NCBI GenBank assembly: GCA_002749535.1 | Contig: MZZL01000409.1 | Coordinates: 421,041 to 485,040 of the forward strand | Reading direction: 5' to 3' | Origin: Apophysomyces variabilis | Taxonomy: Eukaryota; Mucoromycota; Mucoromycetes; Mucorales; Mucoraceae | Length of the DNA: 64,000 bases | Shown here: positions 26,337 through 36,326 of the stretch, piece by piece | How the letters are laid out: each line of letters starts with the position of its first letter | Numbering within the stretch: the stretch's first letter is position 1 | The notes under the pieces: model-generated | The model's database searches: none | Told to the model about the DNA's origin: nothing | What the model saw: the letters and a program-made list of their open reading frames with translations, nothing else | Program-made: the position numbers and the translations under genes

Positions 26337-27138
26337 AAGGAAAAACAATAAATGGCACTTGCAAAAAGATCACATATTCTAGGAATGTTGGCCGCCATAA
26401 CTGCAGTATAAAACAAACATAGACCTCCAAAAATGGTGTATCCGCAGTTGATATCGGAGCAAGCAAGTTTTATGCGAGCAAATACCAGCCATTGTTTGTC
26501 GTTCAGAGTTTTAGTACCGTGCCCGAAAACTGATTGTCAAATGGTAACTGACTGGTTTCAAGTGTGATAAGAAGCTGCCTTTGAAGTTTAAACACTCTAC
26601 GTGCCATGGCCGATCCAATGCGTATCAAATTCCAGTTTATGATCGTTTAGGCATATCAAAAATAAAAATAAAAGAAGAAGGGCACATACTTAATAACAAG
26701 TCCATCTTGACAATCATCGAAAGATAGCACGCCAACTTGTACCAGTTTTCAAAGTTTGCTTGAGTTGGTAAGTTTCATGAGCTGCCGTAACGTTCATTGC
26801 TCAATGTCTCGACCGATAAATATCCTCAACGTTAAGGTATTCAAGAAAGTGCAGCTTCATTTTTTGATTAGAAGGGTCGTTTGACTCATGATCAGTGCCG
26901 CTTAGAGAGAGGTCCAAGCGTTGTATTGTGTCTCATCCGCAATCAACCCAAACTATGGGGGAATCTGAGTCTAATTTTTTGGGTTTCCAACAGCAAAAAT
27001 CCTTTCCCTGACCAAAACTTGACAAATGAACGCTAAAAAATTTGCAATATAAAAAAGGCCAGCAAAAAAAAACCAGTTACCAGAAAACAATAACTGTTTC
27101 TCTCTCTCTTTTTTCCTCCTCCTCTTTTCTACATTCCC
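26337..27138. other. Spacer between TFIIIC subunit and elongase
   Basis: About 800 bp. No gene is supported. A pyrimidine-rich leader (27090-27138) precedes the elongase start. Confidence 0.4.
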
Positions 27139-28049
27139 ATGGCCGCCGCTGTTGCTGATGTTGATAAACTCACCATGATTCCCGGTGTACCATATCCGGA
27201 ATTTTATGAATTGGTTATGGACTGGAAGACTCCTGTTACCATCGCAGCTTCTTATGCAGTTGTGATCCATCTCTTGAACCGACTGCAGGCCCCGTCCAAC
27301 CTTTCTAGAGTGGAAGCAAAGAATCGCGGCGTGCAGAGCACAGCCAAATCATCAAAATTCATGACCACCTTTGTTTTCCTCCATAACTTGGCTCTGGCGG
27401 TGTATTCCATGGTTACTTTCTATCATATGGCTCGTGGTATGCATAGATCATACAACCGTGGACAATCACTTCATGATGCTGTAAGTCAACCATCGCCTCC
27501 TGAATACAGTTTTTGCTGAAAACCGCCTTTCGTCACTAGTACTGCGATACGGACAAGTTCCTATGGAACGATTCATTGGGTTACTGGGGTTACTGGTTCT
27601 ACCTTTCGAAATTCTATGAAGTCGTTGATACCGCAATCATTCTGTTGAAAGGGCGTCGATCGTCACTTCTTCAGACCTATCATCATGCAGGCGCAATGAT
27701 CACTATGTGGGCAGGTATCCGTTATCAAACCCAGCCTATCTGGATCTTTGTACTCTTCAATTCCTTCGTTCACTCTGTCATGTACCTTTACTACGCCATG
27801 ACATGCGTCGGTATTCATCCTCCCGGAAAACGCTACATTACTTCCATGCAGATTACGCAGTTCCTTGTTGGCATGTCTCTGGCTATCAGCTATCTCTTCA
27901 TCCCCTCATGCTTGGTCACTCCAGGTCAAAAGTTTGCTGTTGGTATCAACGTCGGCTATCTCTTGCCTCTCACCTATCTTTTCGTCGACTTTGCTCGTAA
28001 GACGTACGGAAAACGTAAAGCTGCCGCCGCTGCCAAGAAATCAAACTAG
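27139..28049 (+). CDS. ELO-family fatty-acid elongase (3-ketoacyl-CoA synthase) with Q-x-x-H-H box
   Basis: Membrane enzyme of the endoplasmic reticulum that performs the condensing step of fatty-acid elongation. Two exons, 27139-27480 and 27541-28049, joined in phase 0. About 283 residues with several hydrophobic segments. Conserved ELO motifs: KFYEVVDTAIILLKGR (KxxExxDT), the histidine box TYHHAGA, NSFVHSVMYLYY (NxxxHxxMYxYY), and QITQF (TxxQ). The first residue of the box is Gln (LQTYHH) rather than the common His (HVYHH). The C-terminus is Lys-rich (KRKAAAAAKKSN), like an ER retrieval tail. Substrate preference cannot be read from sequence. Confidence 0.88.
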
Positions 28050-28251
28050 GCTATTCTTTACAATCATCTTTTGCCTTCTTTTCTTTGTGCATTTTTCGAT
28101 CAATCGTACATTTTTTACATAGCATATATCTTTTTCCTTTCTTTCCCTTCTAACATTAAAGTACAAGTTATACTTTCTCTCGCAAAATAAAAATAGCCTT
28201 TTTCGTGATATTGGTCATGCCTATGTATTACAAACCTATATTTGTAGAGAA

Positions 28252-29430
28252 TTACGTGTTTTCATCCAAATCAGCTTTGATATTCTGCATGCGACGCTCA
28301 TACAATGACTGACTGTCATTAATTGCTTTTTGAATGTAGTGCTCTGTTTCTGATATAAGCATGGGCAGAAACGATCGGATAAATAACTTACCACATTCGC
28401 TGGTATCCTCTTTCAAACCTAATCTTTTCAAAAACTGCCGTTCCTGTCGAAGCATCTCGAGCTGTGCATGATAAATGTATAATCTATCTAATCGTCGTTG
28501 GACAGTTTTCACACGGTTCTTTAACATCATCGCTGTTCGCACTGGTTGTCGCCATCCTCGGACTCTTTTGAACAAATGTCCACTTGAATCTCTTAACGTA
28601 ATAGCTACTTGGTAAGATTTACGCTGACGGAACCGGCTTTTCCTCTTTCTCCGCATATATGTGGCCCTCGCACGCCGTGTAAGAGGCAATGGTCGATTGA
28701 TCCCAGCTTGCTGCATTAATGAATCAGGCAGGATCTGCCGATTTTTTGAACCGGAACGATTTCTTGCAGCAACTGAACGAATGTCCATAGCTGCTACAGC
28801 TCTACGGCGAGGCTAAAACATTTTACTTTGTCAGCTGAAAGCAAAAGGGGCTAATTGTATAGTGCAAAACGTACATCTTTTATACTACGTAACTGAAAAA
28901 ACATGAGCATCAATTAATCAACAAATAGGCGAAACTGTGACCCACCTTTTCTATGGCGTGGCGTAAAGGCCCTATTTCTCCAGAAGCCATAGCATTAATC
29001 CTGGACATAAAAACACGATTGCCATTCTTTGCAGCTTGAAGTATTTCTAAAGCCTGCCAAAAATATTAGCCCCATATATCGCAGCAAACCTAAGTTTTCT
29101 AGAACACCTTATCTCCTTCAGTGAGCAACTTGAGCACGCGTGGCCGAGACGTCTCAAACTGGTGGAACCGAAAGCGCTCACGCACAACGTCACGCAGGAA
29201 TGCATGTTGGTCTAATTCTCTTGTAGTTCTCAGTAATGAACGGTAAAGGCCTAATGTCTACATCAACATGAGTATTGCGTTTGTGTTTATGAGAAATAAC
29301 TTGCAGCCCTGTAAGTCTCTTTTGCTAATGCATGGTTCACTGATTGAAACGCAGTTGCGATCTGTCTTTTCATGGGAGGAACGAGTATGTGACTTTGTGG
29401 GCTAAACTGCCTACAAATCGAGACTGACAT
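28252..29430 (-). CDS. LYR-motif (Complex1_LYR-like) protein with basic C-terminal domain, probably mitochondrial
   Basis: LYR proteins are mitochondrial adaptors for acyl carrier protein and assembly of respiratory or ribosomal complexes. Exons read: 29430-29305, 29257-29108, 29053-28946, 28892-28875 (18 nt), 28812-28392, 28349-28252. The N-terminus MSVSICRQFSPQSH is Arg/Ser-rich like a presequence. Exon 2 has TLGLYRSLLRTTREL with the LYR tripeptide and FRFHQFE with the conserved Phe. The C-terminal region is strongly basic (RRKRKSRFRQRK) and has GHLFKRVRGWRQP and RVKTVQRRLDRL, seen in fungal LYR proteins of unknown role. The first intron seems to use a GC donor (GCT|GCAAGT). The last intron is only 42 nt and in frame, so retention would add 14 residues without a stop. 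Confidence 0.7.
28875..28892 (-). other. 18-nt in-frame micro-exon of the LYR gene
   Basis: Encodes Leu-Arg-Ser-Ile-Lys-Asp between a TTTTTTCAG acceptor and a GTACGT donor, in phase 0 on both sides. Skipping it would keep the frame. Confidence 0.6.
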
Positions 29431-29843
29431 TTTTGGTTTCTATTTTTGACCAGCAATGCAAACAAAAAATTTCTGCCCAGAGTTTGAGACTATAGTAGAC
29501 ACTGTTTGAATCAATGCCTTGCCATACGTTGGGAACTAAACTCTGCAATTTCATAGGAAACTTATCCAGCACGCTCAACGTAATAGCTTGTCTATGTAAC
29601 ATCTCGCAAACAATTACATAGATATATACGTTTCATTCGATTATTTACTTGGGACACAGAGGGCTGCGTAGGGAAGACATTGGTTTTCAAACTTCCATCT
29701 AGGTGTTGTATGTACCACTCATTCAAAACGGAGGAAGGCCTCCATAGGATTGTTGAAAGGCATAGACACCGATTTTCAATTTCCGCATCTGTGAGATTGC
29801 CAGATCCGGAAATGGGACAGAGATGATCTACCCAAGGTTTCAT
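29411..29843 (-). CDS. Hypothetical two-exon protein upstream of the LYR gene
   Basis: ATG 29843 opens a frame (MKPWVDHLCPISGSG) to a GTAAAT donor after about 65 codons; a second exon begins at the in-phase ATGTTACATAG segment (29602) and runs to TAG at 29411. About 129 residues, with a Trp/Leu-rich end. It overlaps the start of the LYR coding sequence by 20 nt in another frame and lies 85 bp head-to-head with the aconitase start. I do not recognise a family. It could also be an extended 5' leader of the LYR transcript. Confidence 0.35.
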
Positions 29844-29928
29844 CAGTGATCAAAACCTTCAATTCTTGTCAACTGCAGAAGAACTTTGTTTCATCATTCT
29901 TCTTTCCTCTTCCCTCCCCCCTACTCTA

Positions 29929-32721
29929 ATGACTATTACGTCTTTAACACATAATAGCCGGCGCTTGTTGGCTGGACGTTTCAGGAGAACTCTTGCCACT
30001 GTTGTCAACCCGATTGCAGAAAAGGATTGCCGATCTATTACACCTGCTTATACTAAATTAAATGAAAATCTGGAAAAAGTGAAGCGTGTTTTGGATCATC
30101 GCCCTCTTACTCTTGCAGAGAAAGTCGTTTATTCCCATTTGACACATCCAGATGAGGTGAAGCCTGTACGTGGTGAAACATACCTGAAACTATCACCAGG
30201 TAAAATGAAAAGCTTAATTTCGTTGAATGGCCTTACTGACAGTGTCGTTCCACTTATTAGATCGTGTGGCTATGCAAGGTAAAAAAGAAAAATAAAGCGT
30301 GTAGGAAAGATGAAAGTATTATTAACCATGGTGGTCGTTTGAAGACGCATCGGCACAGATGGCTATCTTGCAATTCATGCTCTCCGGCATGTCCACTACC
30401 GCAGTGCCATCTTCTATCCATTGTGATCACTTGATTGAAGCCTATGCCGGAGCAGACAAGGACGTGGAACAGTCAATCATTACAAACAAAGAAATTTTTG
30501 ACTTTTTGGAGAGTGCTGCTAAAAAGTATGGCATCGCATTCTGGAAACCAGGAAGCGGCATTATCCATCAGATAGTTCTTGAGAATTATGCAGCACCAGG
30601 TGGTCTGATGTTGGGTACGGATAGTCATACGCCGAATGCTGGTAAGTGCTAATAGACATGCTTGAATTTGAAAGACGAGGTCTATAAACTTACGGTTTTT
30701 CTTACTTACTTTAGGTGGCCTTGGTATGGTTGCCATCGGTGTTGGCGGAGCAGATGCTGTGGATGCTATGGCAAATATTCCTTGGGAATTGAAAGCGCCC
30801 AATGTAATTGGCGTTAGACTTAGAGGCCAGTTAGGACCTTGGGCTAGCCCTAAAGACGTCATTTTAAAGCTGGCAGGCGATCTGACAGTGAGAGTAAGTT
30901 CGCACTCGAACAGCAAGAGGATGTCAATAACCATTGCCTGTTCAGGGTGGTACTGGTCACATCATTGAGTACTTTGGTGACGGTGTGGAGTCTCTGTCAT
31001 GCACGGGCATGGCAACGATTTGTAACATGGGTGCTGAGGTAAGAAAATCGCAACAGGCTTGGTAACGGATCTTTTACTGATAAAACAAATACCTGGTCTG
31101 TTCAGGTGGGTGCCACAACGTCCCTCTTCCCTTATACCCAACGCATGCGATCCTACTTAGCTGCGACAGGCCGATCGGGTGTTGCTAAGGCGGCGGATGC
31201 TCATACGCAATTTTTACGTGCTGATGATGGAGCAGTCTATGACAAAGTCATTGACATCAATCTTTCCGAAATCGAACCCCATATCAACGGACCCTTCACA
31301 CCTGATTTGAGTACACCTCTCAGCAAGTTCAAAGATGTTATTCAGCGCAATGGTTGGAAGGATGAGTTATCGGCAGGACTGATAGGAAGCTGCACCAACT
31401 CTTCATATCAAGACATGTCGCGCGCTGCCTCCATTGCACAGCAAGCAGCCGATGCTGGCATCTCTGCCAAGGCCAACTTCCTGGTGACACCTGGTTCCGA
31501 ACAAATTCGCGCCACCATTGAGCGTGATGGACAGCAAGCTATATTTGAAAAAGCAGGAGGCCAAGTTCTGGCGAATGCATGTGGACCATGTATTGGCCAG
31601 TGGAAACGAACGGATGTCCAGAAAACCGCAGCCGAAGAGAACGCTATCTTGACCTCCTTCAATCGTAATTTCCGCAGCAGAAATGATGGTAACCCCAAGA
31701 CAATGAACTTTTTGGCAGCACCTGAGGTAAGTAAAACATTTCAAACATAAAGGTACAACCACAAGAGAAACATTCCCTAAGAGAACGCTCTAGATTGTCA
31801 CAGCCATGGCATTTGCAGGCAAGTTAAGCTTCAATCCTATGACAGATACCTTGCTGGGCAAGGATGGCAACCCCTTCCGGTTCCAGCCACCCAAAGGAGA
31901 TGATCTTCCAACGCAGGGCTTCGAGACAGGACGTGCCACCTACGAACCACCGTCCCCTACACCTACCCCGGCCCCTTCCGTAGATATTGTTGTGTCCCCT
32001 TCTTCCAACAGATTACAAGTACTTGACGCGTTTGCACCCTGGAATGGCGAAGAATTCCGCGACGTCCGCGTTCTTGTTAAAGTTCAAGGAAAATGCACAA
32101 CAGATCATATTTCTGCGGCTGGCCCGTGGCTTAAATACAAAGGTCATTTAGAAAACATAGCTGAGAATACCCTGATCGGTGCTTTGAACGCTGATAATGG
32201 GCAGGTTAATGTGGTGCGAGACGTAACAACAGGTCAAGACGGCTCGATTCCTGAGGTGGCCAAGAGTTATAAGAGTCAACAAATCCCATGGATGGTTGTG
32301 GCTGATGTACGTGTTTGGTTTTTTAAGCAGATAGAGTTGTTAATTTTATTTATTCCAGCATAATTATGGCGAAGGTTCAGCTCGTGAGCATGCTGCGTTA
32401 CAAGTCCGTTACCTTGGTTGCCCGCTTATTATCTCGAGGTCCTTTGCCCGTATCCATGAGACTAACTTGAAGAAGCAAGGTGTGTTACCTTTAACGTTTG
32501 CCAACGAGCAAGATTGGGAAAAGATTTCAGGCGGTGATGTTATCGAGACGGTGGGTGTCAAGGGTTTGGCGCCTGGAAAACCCGTTCAATTACTTGTAAC
32601 GAAGCAAGATGGTAGCAAGCTGACAATCGAGGCTAAGCATACCATGAGCGTTGATCAGATAGAATGGTTCCAGAAAGGCAGCGCCCTGAACTTGATTAGA
32701 GAAAAAGCCACACACTCATAA
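29929..32721 (+). CDS. ACO2: Mitochondrial aconitase-family hydratase (Aco2-like)
   Basis: 4Fe-4S enzyme that isomerises citrate/isocitrate; the Aco2 branch in yeasts is linked to homocitrate dehydration in lysine synthesis. Exons: 29929-30199, 30261-30278 (18 nt), 30345-30641, 30715-30893, 30946-31038, 31106-31726, 31794-32306, 32359-32721. The N-terminus ([15 protein letters not shown]) is a typical presequence. Motifs: [37 protein letters not shown] and ACGPCIGQW (the three cluster cysteines), [39 protein letters not shown]. About 780 residues, the normal length. Whether it acts on citrate or homocitrate cannot be decided here. It shares a short upstream region with the hypothetical gene on the other strand. 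Confidence 0.92.
30261..30278 (+). other. 18-nt micro-exon of the aconitase gene
   Basis: The 18 bases encode the core of the conserved D-R-V-A-M-Q-D motif; flanking introns are GTAAAA...TTATTAG and GTAAAA...TTGAAG. Phase 1 on both sides, so skipping would remove six residues in frame. The motif is near-invariant in aconitases, which supports the exon. Confidence 0.85.
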
Positions 32722-33450
32722 TAGAGGCAACATCTGTATACAGCATCTTCTAAAAGTAAACGAGACATAAACGTATTCTTTGCATTGTAAACTATTAATG
32801 GAATTTTTGACTTTGAATATGCACGACTTAATTTATCGGTGTTAAAATGAGATGAAGATTTACTTCATCTATCGCACGGTGCTTGACAGGTTTGCAGCGG
32901 GCCGTCTCAAGAAGCACATTACCAGGTAAGCTTAACAATAACTCGAAGTAGATCATCGTATTCGACAGTGTTAGTTCATGGTTGAAGCAAACCCTGTTTT
33001 GATTCTAAACTTTCCCAATTCAGTTTTAGTAACACAACATTTGTTTGATAGATACGAAAGTACAAGATGTTGTGTTACCGATTATCTCAGCAACAGTATC
33101 GTCAATGTGCGGGACTTAAAATATGATCTCACATACTCGCTTTCCGTGCCTTGTAGCCAATCACAAGATGACGATCGACAAAGCACAGAAAGATCGTCCT
33201 TTGAAGAATAATACTTAATCTACGACAGAAAAATGATAAACAAAAAAGAAAAATAGAGGGAAGTCACTGTTCTGCAAGCTGTCCGGGTAAATGGATATTG
33301 ACAGGGCAGTAATAGTAGGTCCGGTACCTGCGCTATTATCACTAAAAAAGGAGTTGACAAATTCATTAAATGTTACACCCGGATATCTGAACTGTCTTCA
33401 AATCTTGCAGCTTTCGTTTTTCGCATCTTTTTCTCGCTTTTTACACAATA
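32722..33450. other. Spacer between aconitase and the type II membrane protein gene
   Basis: About 730 bp. A frame at 32978-33211 (+) has no recognisable feature. The right part holds the promoter of the next gene. Confidence 0.4.
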
Positions 33451-34962
33451 ATGGCTTTTCGGCCGGGGAAACCAATACGACGCTACGTATTTCTTTGCTT
33501 GGTTATCGTTGCCACGGTAATCATGGTGAATGTTCATCTGCGAACCAGCAAGGCCATTGCTGCTGCCATTGCAGATGCTCATCTGAATCGTGTTAAACCA
33601 ACCAAGGAACATAACGCTCAGAGTATACACGAAACAGCTTATTTTGAGAAGCTTCGGTCAGAGGTTGATCGGAAATTCTGTGGCAAAGACCGATGTCGGT
33701 TCATATTACCTATAGCGATTACGGAACAAGGTAAGAAAAAAGGAAATTACTATTTGTATTACAGACAGTTAATACTATTTAACAGAGTCCAAGGCACAAC
33801 AACACTTTCGCCAGATTGCCTTTTTGTCCGGTTATCTCGATCGCACCATTGTCCTACCAAATGTGCATAGCTCTCACCTAGGTGCATGCCGAAAGCATCC
33901 TTTTAGCTTTTACTATGATTATTCATGGCTGGAAGATAACAAGGATACTTTCAGTTACATCACAATGGAAAAGTTCCAGGAGTGGCTTAAGGAGCGTCAA
34001 CAAATTCAAAACATCCCAACCGGGCAGGAAGTGGCCATTGATCTCGTAGAAAATGGTCCCTTAGCAGAGAACTGCTTCAAGGAACGGTTTGACTTCACTC
34101 ACAGGCCCAGGTCACGGTTCCAGTTGAACGACCCGGAGCTTGCCAAACATCGCAAAGGAAATTATACAGAGTTAATCTTAAATGCTCTCAGTGATGAAAC
34201 GATGAAGCGTGCATACACAGGTTCCGCAGTAGATATTCCATCAGTTGATGTGATCAACTTGTACTATGACCGAAGGTAATTCATTATTATGTTAAACTTT
34301 GTTAAGCGTAATCACTTTCTAGGTTCACGTTCATAGAGCACAAAAAAGCAAAAATGCCGTTAACATACAGTAATCAGTGGACAGAGTTGGCAGACCAAAT
34401 TGCTGCTAAACTTACACCGTTTGTTGCAGTTCATTGGCGCATGGAACGTCTTGAACCTTTACGTAATATGCTGCCTTGCGCCAAGCGTCTTGTTGAGAAA
34501 GTGAAGGAAATCTCACTAGACAACCCCGTTAACGTGTTTTTGCTGACTGATTATCCTCATCTTTTGATGACTTCCAAAGCAAAACCAGAATCCATGTCTT
34601 TCAAACTGAACGAATTACAGCAAGAGCATCACGATGCTGTTAAATATGTATACGAGAATTTGAACTTAACCTTGACGACGCTCTATCAAGCGAATGATCC
34701 AATACCATATGATGAGTTGCCTTCTGGATGGAATCTGATACCTGTGAACCCGAATACATCTCCAGCAGATGCAAGTGTACTAGGAATTGTTGACAAACTA
34801 GTGGCCATCCGAGCCCAGTGGTTCTTAGCAGGCGAGCAGGGAAAATGCGGCAAGACGAGCAGTTTCACTCGTAGGATTATCTACGATCGTCTGCATGCCT
34901 ACGAAAACGGAAGTACAGTCATACGACATCCAGTGGATATTTTTAAACTGCCGAGAAAATAG
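33451..34962 (+). CDS. Type II membrane protein, probable O-fucosyltransferase-like glycosyltransferase
   Basis: Three exons: 33451-33730, 33786-34275, 34323-34962. A short basic cytosolic N-terminus is followed by one hydrophobic segment (YVFLCLVIVATVIMVNVHL), giving a Golgi type II topology. The luminal part has FLSGYLDRTIVLPNV and then PFVAVHWRMERLEP, which resembles the H-x-R-x-E donor-binding motif of GDP-fucose O-fucosyltransferases. The C-terminal part (ASVLGIVDKLVAIRAQWFLAGEQGKCGKTSSFT) matches the last conserved block of that fold, where the acceptor/donor site ends in SSF/T. About 470 residues. Fucose is a known component of Mucorales cell-wall heteropolymers, which would fit. Exact specificity is unknown. 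Confidence 0.6.
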
Positions 34963-36326
34963 GCTGTTGTCATGCATTTTTGTTGTCTTCATTTTTACTA
35001 TCATTCATTGTAACCTTCAATCATTCATAAAGCATTCCCATCATAGAAAAAGCCTTTTGTTTATGGATCTTCAACAGAATAAGTATTTTACTATCAAGTC
35101 TTGTTTGGATGACACAGTCATATACTTGGAAAGGTATCCGTACGTGATGTTGGTGATCGAAACAAGAGTGACACAGATTAAAATGGTATGATTTCCCTCG
35201 TGGAAATGCCCAAAGCATACTGCTTAGAATGATCCTGGCATGTAAAGTATACACTCTATGGAAGCATTAAAAAGGCAGGCTGAAGAGTGAAATCCACGCT
35301 GATAAGTATTCCCATACGTTTAGGAACAGAATTGAGAGTTGAACGCAGGTAACCAAAGCAAAAACTTTTACAGCGGATACTTGTTCCTTGGTACGCATGG
35401 AAAGTAGCATCGGACTTCCTTTTATACATGCAGAAAAGAAGCAAAGATAGCTTCACACTTGATATGCATGATGTTGATCTTATAGAGCTTAAAAGTTTTT
35501 GACGGTTCCGGCTAACTTTATGTTCTGGATTTGGATAGCCTCACTCAAAAAGGCTGTCAAAATGGAACGAATCATTTTGCTTCGATTTGTAGCATGAGCA
35601 GTCTTCCCTATAAAGAGCATATAGACTATCAGTTTAGAGCACTGTCATCTGTATAAGCGAAAATATGCGCCTACCAGTCTTGAACCTAGCTAACATCCGA
35701 TTCCCTAAAAAGTTGATATCGTTGCTCCTCATGTTGTTAGACACACTTCAAGTACCAGTCATTTGTACACCAATTCTTCGGAATATAAACGAGGATGATA
35801 TGATCAAAACTTGTATGTCCACTATTCAAGTATGGGAAAGAACGATCCGTTTCGGTGACTATGTTGAAAATTTCATATGATCATCCTGGCGAACCGGTAT
35901 CGTTGCTGGACTTTTGAACTAACGATTCCAGGCATATCTTTATCGTGTCCCAGCAATCGACTGTCAAGAGGGAAGTTGAAAACTCAACCAAACCATGGTC
36001 TAGCGGTATTATGAGAGTCTGTGAGAGCGATGGAAGACACCAGTGGAAGGGGTGACAAAACTCCTTAGGAGGAAAAGGCGGTGACGATAACGTACAGTTA
36101 ATGACACGATGTGCCAGGCTTCCTCGTTACACCATGTACCTCTGGCACCTTGTCCTGAAAAGGCGGTGTCTCTCGCCCCCGCTGCGGAGTTAACCGAGAC
36201 CTCGTGCGCTGGTGAGCGCTTTAAAACCACCTTGCAGACGTTTCTCTCCTCTTTTTTCTTCTTTGCGCACCTCTCTTTTCTTTCTCTCCGCTCTACTTAT
36301 TTCTGTAATCTCGATCTACTTTCATA
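34963..36326. other. Spacer upstream of beta-tubulin
   Basis: About 1.36 kb without a supported gene. A frame at 35665-35880 (+) has no recognisable features. The final 100 bp before the tubulin ATG is very pyrimidine-rich, a typical promoter/leader of a strongly expressed fungal gene. Confidence 0.45.

Noticed and set aside
36000..36075. tRNA-like start (GGTCTAGCGGTATTAT)
   Set aside because: No matching acceptor stem and no GGTTCRANYCC B box downstream.
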